Source of the DNA: Chrysomallon squamiferum
Taxonomy: Eukaryota; Mollusca; Gastropoda; Neomphalida; Peltospiridae
NCBI GenBank assembly: GCA_012295275.1
Contig: CM022677.1
Span: 5,333,597-5,397,596, forward strand
Direction: 5' to 3'
Length of the DNA: 64,000 nt
The notes under the pieces: generated by a model
Told to the model about the DNA's origin: nothing
The model's database searches: none
Seen by the model: only the letters and a program-made list of their open reading frames with translations
Made by a program: the position numbers and the translations under genes
Shown: positions 62,102 to 64,000 of the stretch, piece after piece
Numbering within the stretch: position 1 is the stretch's first letter
Layout of the letters: every line of letters starts with the position of its first letter

Positions 62102-64000
62102 ATTCAGATACCGCTTCGAAGTGTCCGTTTTAGTAAAAGTAACGTGAAATTTTACTTTGTTAATTCGAAATCATATAATAGAAAGGTGTAATTTTACTGT
62201 ACGTGGAACTTAAATATTATGTACACTACAGAAAATATTGATAACCACAGTTAATATATTAGATATTACTGACAGTTATAAATGATAATTCTACATGGCG
62301 TCATGAAAATAAGCGGTTTAATTACTTATAAAAAGAACAAGATGAAGATTAATTATGAGCAGTGATATTTACAGTTTGAAGGTTAATTATGTTGAGAAAT
62401 GTTAATCTCATATTTGATTAATTATCGTATATATTTATATCAGATTATATTGAAAAATATCAGAGTTAATTCCCTGAAATCACGATAGTGTAAACTGATT
62501 AGCTGAGAACAAAGAAGGTGAACATGTCATTTTATTATGCGAAGTTTATTTTTTTCATTACATTCATTACAAGGTGTACATCAGCGCAAGTTGTATAGTG
62601 TAATATATTTTACATTTCTTATTATACCTTATTATTATTAGATATTAAAATAACCACTCAACCAGTAACTATCAATGCGTCAGTGAAGCAGACACCATAT
62701 TTGTCTTTGTCAACAGCTAAATACAACAACAACAACAACAATAATAACATTAAATATCTGCACTTAATATTTTTATTTTTATGTAAAAACGGAAGCTTCC
62801 TATATATGTTTGACGCTATTCTCTTAGTTTCATTAGAACTGTTCTGAGTGCTGATATAAAAATGACTTCGAATTTTTTATTAGGCCTCGTAAAGTTATCA
62901 GAGAAATCAGATTTATTCTTAGTGTATTGTTTCTATCGAGATAAAAACTAAATACTTCTTTTTTTTTTAAAAGGAGATAATAATAATAATAAATTGATTT
63001 ATTTATAAATATATGAGAAATCGTGAACTTTTATAAAACCACAGTTAACTAAAGTATATCGCTGTTTACACTGATAATGTTACCCGATCGATAACAAAAA
63101 AAACCCTAGTTTTATCACGTCTGTATTATTTATATGGCATTTAAAAATTATATTAATTAGAGATTATAGGTTATATTATTGAATAAATATGGAATTTGAT
63201 TCTAGATTATTAACTTACTTTTCTCAGAGTTTAAACAAAAATAATGATATATTCTTAATTACATAATTTGATAAATACCAGCTGTTACAGAAATGTGTTC
63301 AAAGTTTTTGGTAGAGATGTTTATTGTATTCGTAAGAGTTCATTCACATTTATCTTAAAACTGCATTAATAATGAAAAAACAAGGCAAGAACAGAAACGG
63401 AAATTTTTTTATTTATTCAAAAATAATAATAGTAATAAAAGTAAATAATAATAATAGCAATAACAATAATTAAAAACAGTAAGAATAATATAAAAACAAC
63501 AACAACAATAATGATAACTGTAAAATAACAATAACAATAATGATAATAATGATCACAGGAAAAAGAAACTGATGGCAAAAGAACAAAACAAAAAATAATG
63601 GAGTGAGGAAGAGGATCAAAGACGAAAATAACATGTATAAGTGAGACAGAAACATGAGGACAAAAAGAAAAAGTATAAAAAACCAACATTCTGGCTTTTG
63701 CCTGAGACACTACACAAACTGACACATTTCCTCACAGTCAGTCATTAATCATTCAGCAATAGTAACGCAACAAAATATTTTAAAGTGAGTGCTATCATCC
63801 AAATATTGAACTAACAGGCTTAGAGATCAAATTCTAGCTACACCTTCTATTCAGAATTAATTATAGAGATGTAAAATTACTACTCTCTCTGTTTAACTCG
63901 ACTTCTAACATTCTAAGACTATTGTGAGAATATAGCTAAAATGCGCTTAAACTATATTTTTACAATATAATAAAATCAGCTCAAAATATGTATTGTTTCC
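62102..64000 (+). repeat. 2-kb direct repeat, copy 2 (runs off the window)
   Basis: Colinear with 36581-38570 to the last bases of the window, so the true end lies outside. Shared blocks are listed under copy 1. AAT-rich insertions at about 63415-63560 are specific to this copy. Confidence 0.8.

Overview
The window looks like AT-rich nuclear DNA from an animal, most likely a mollusc. The reasons are split genes with GT/AG introns, very many microsatellites (AAT, CT, GATA, CA), a degenerate TTAGGG-type interstitial telomeric tract, non-LTR and Mutator-like transposon remnants, and repeated AAGGGANATAACTCT-type motifs of a kind I associate with mollusc repeats. The phylum is an inference; no RNA gene or mitochondrial marker fixes it. 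There is no bacterial-style operon. Coding DNA is sparse and much of it is decayed.

Layout. 0-3.5 kb: dispersed repeat units and GACA/GATA-rich DNA. 3.6-5.0 kb: an intronless collagen prolyl 4-hydroxylase alpha (P4HA) gene, complete in domains but with one frameshift. 7.2-9.7 kb: five exons of an MCC (colorectal mutant cancer protein) N-terminal region, damaged, apparently an unprocessed pseudogene. 10.9-21.1 kb: scattered exons of a leucine-rich-repeat protein, mostly broken, with a 3'-truncated Jockey/CR1-type LINE and a 38-bp minisatellite in the large intron. 21.7-22.4 kb: an internally deleted MULE transposase. 23-28 kb: AT-rich DNA with long AAT tracts, a strong hairpin and a telomere-like tract.

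The dominant structure is a diverged inverted duplication: arm A at about 28.3-35.0 kb and arm B at about 42.1-52.7 kb, with a 7-kb spacer. Arm B holds an apparently intact gene for a RING-finger (Topors-like) protein with four 38-residue basic repeats and a hydrophobic C-terminus. Arm A holds a broken copy that lost the RING. Putative promoter, first exon and splice sites of that gene are recognisable in both arms. The spacer holds an inverted copy of the LRR-exon/minisatellite block from 10.8-12.4 kb, one copy of a 2-kb direct repeat (36.6-38.6 kb, the other at 62.1-64.0 kb), and a small CRE-associated gene candidate (39.0-40.2 kb).

53.7-60.0 kb carries minus-strand exons. Four terminal exons join in consistent phase. 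Further upstream are damaged exons, including one that resembles the coiled coil of CAMSAP/patronin, plus a LINE ORF1 fragment on the plus strand. The remaining DNA is AT-rich and I see no genes in it. Nothing suggests that these genes act together; the common theme is duplication and decay of gene fragments by repeats.
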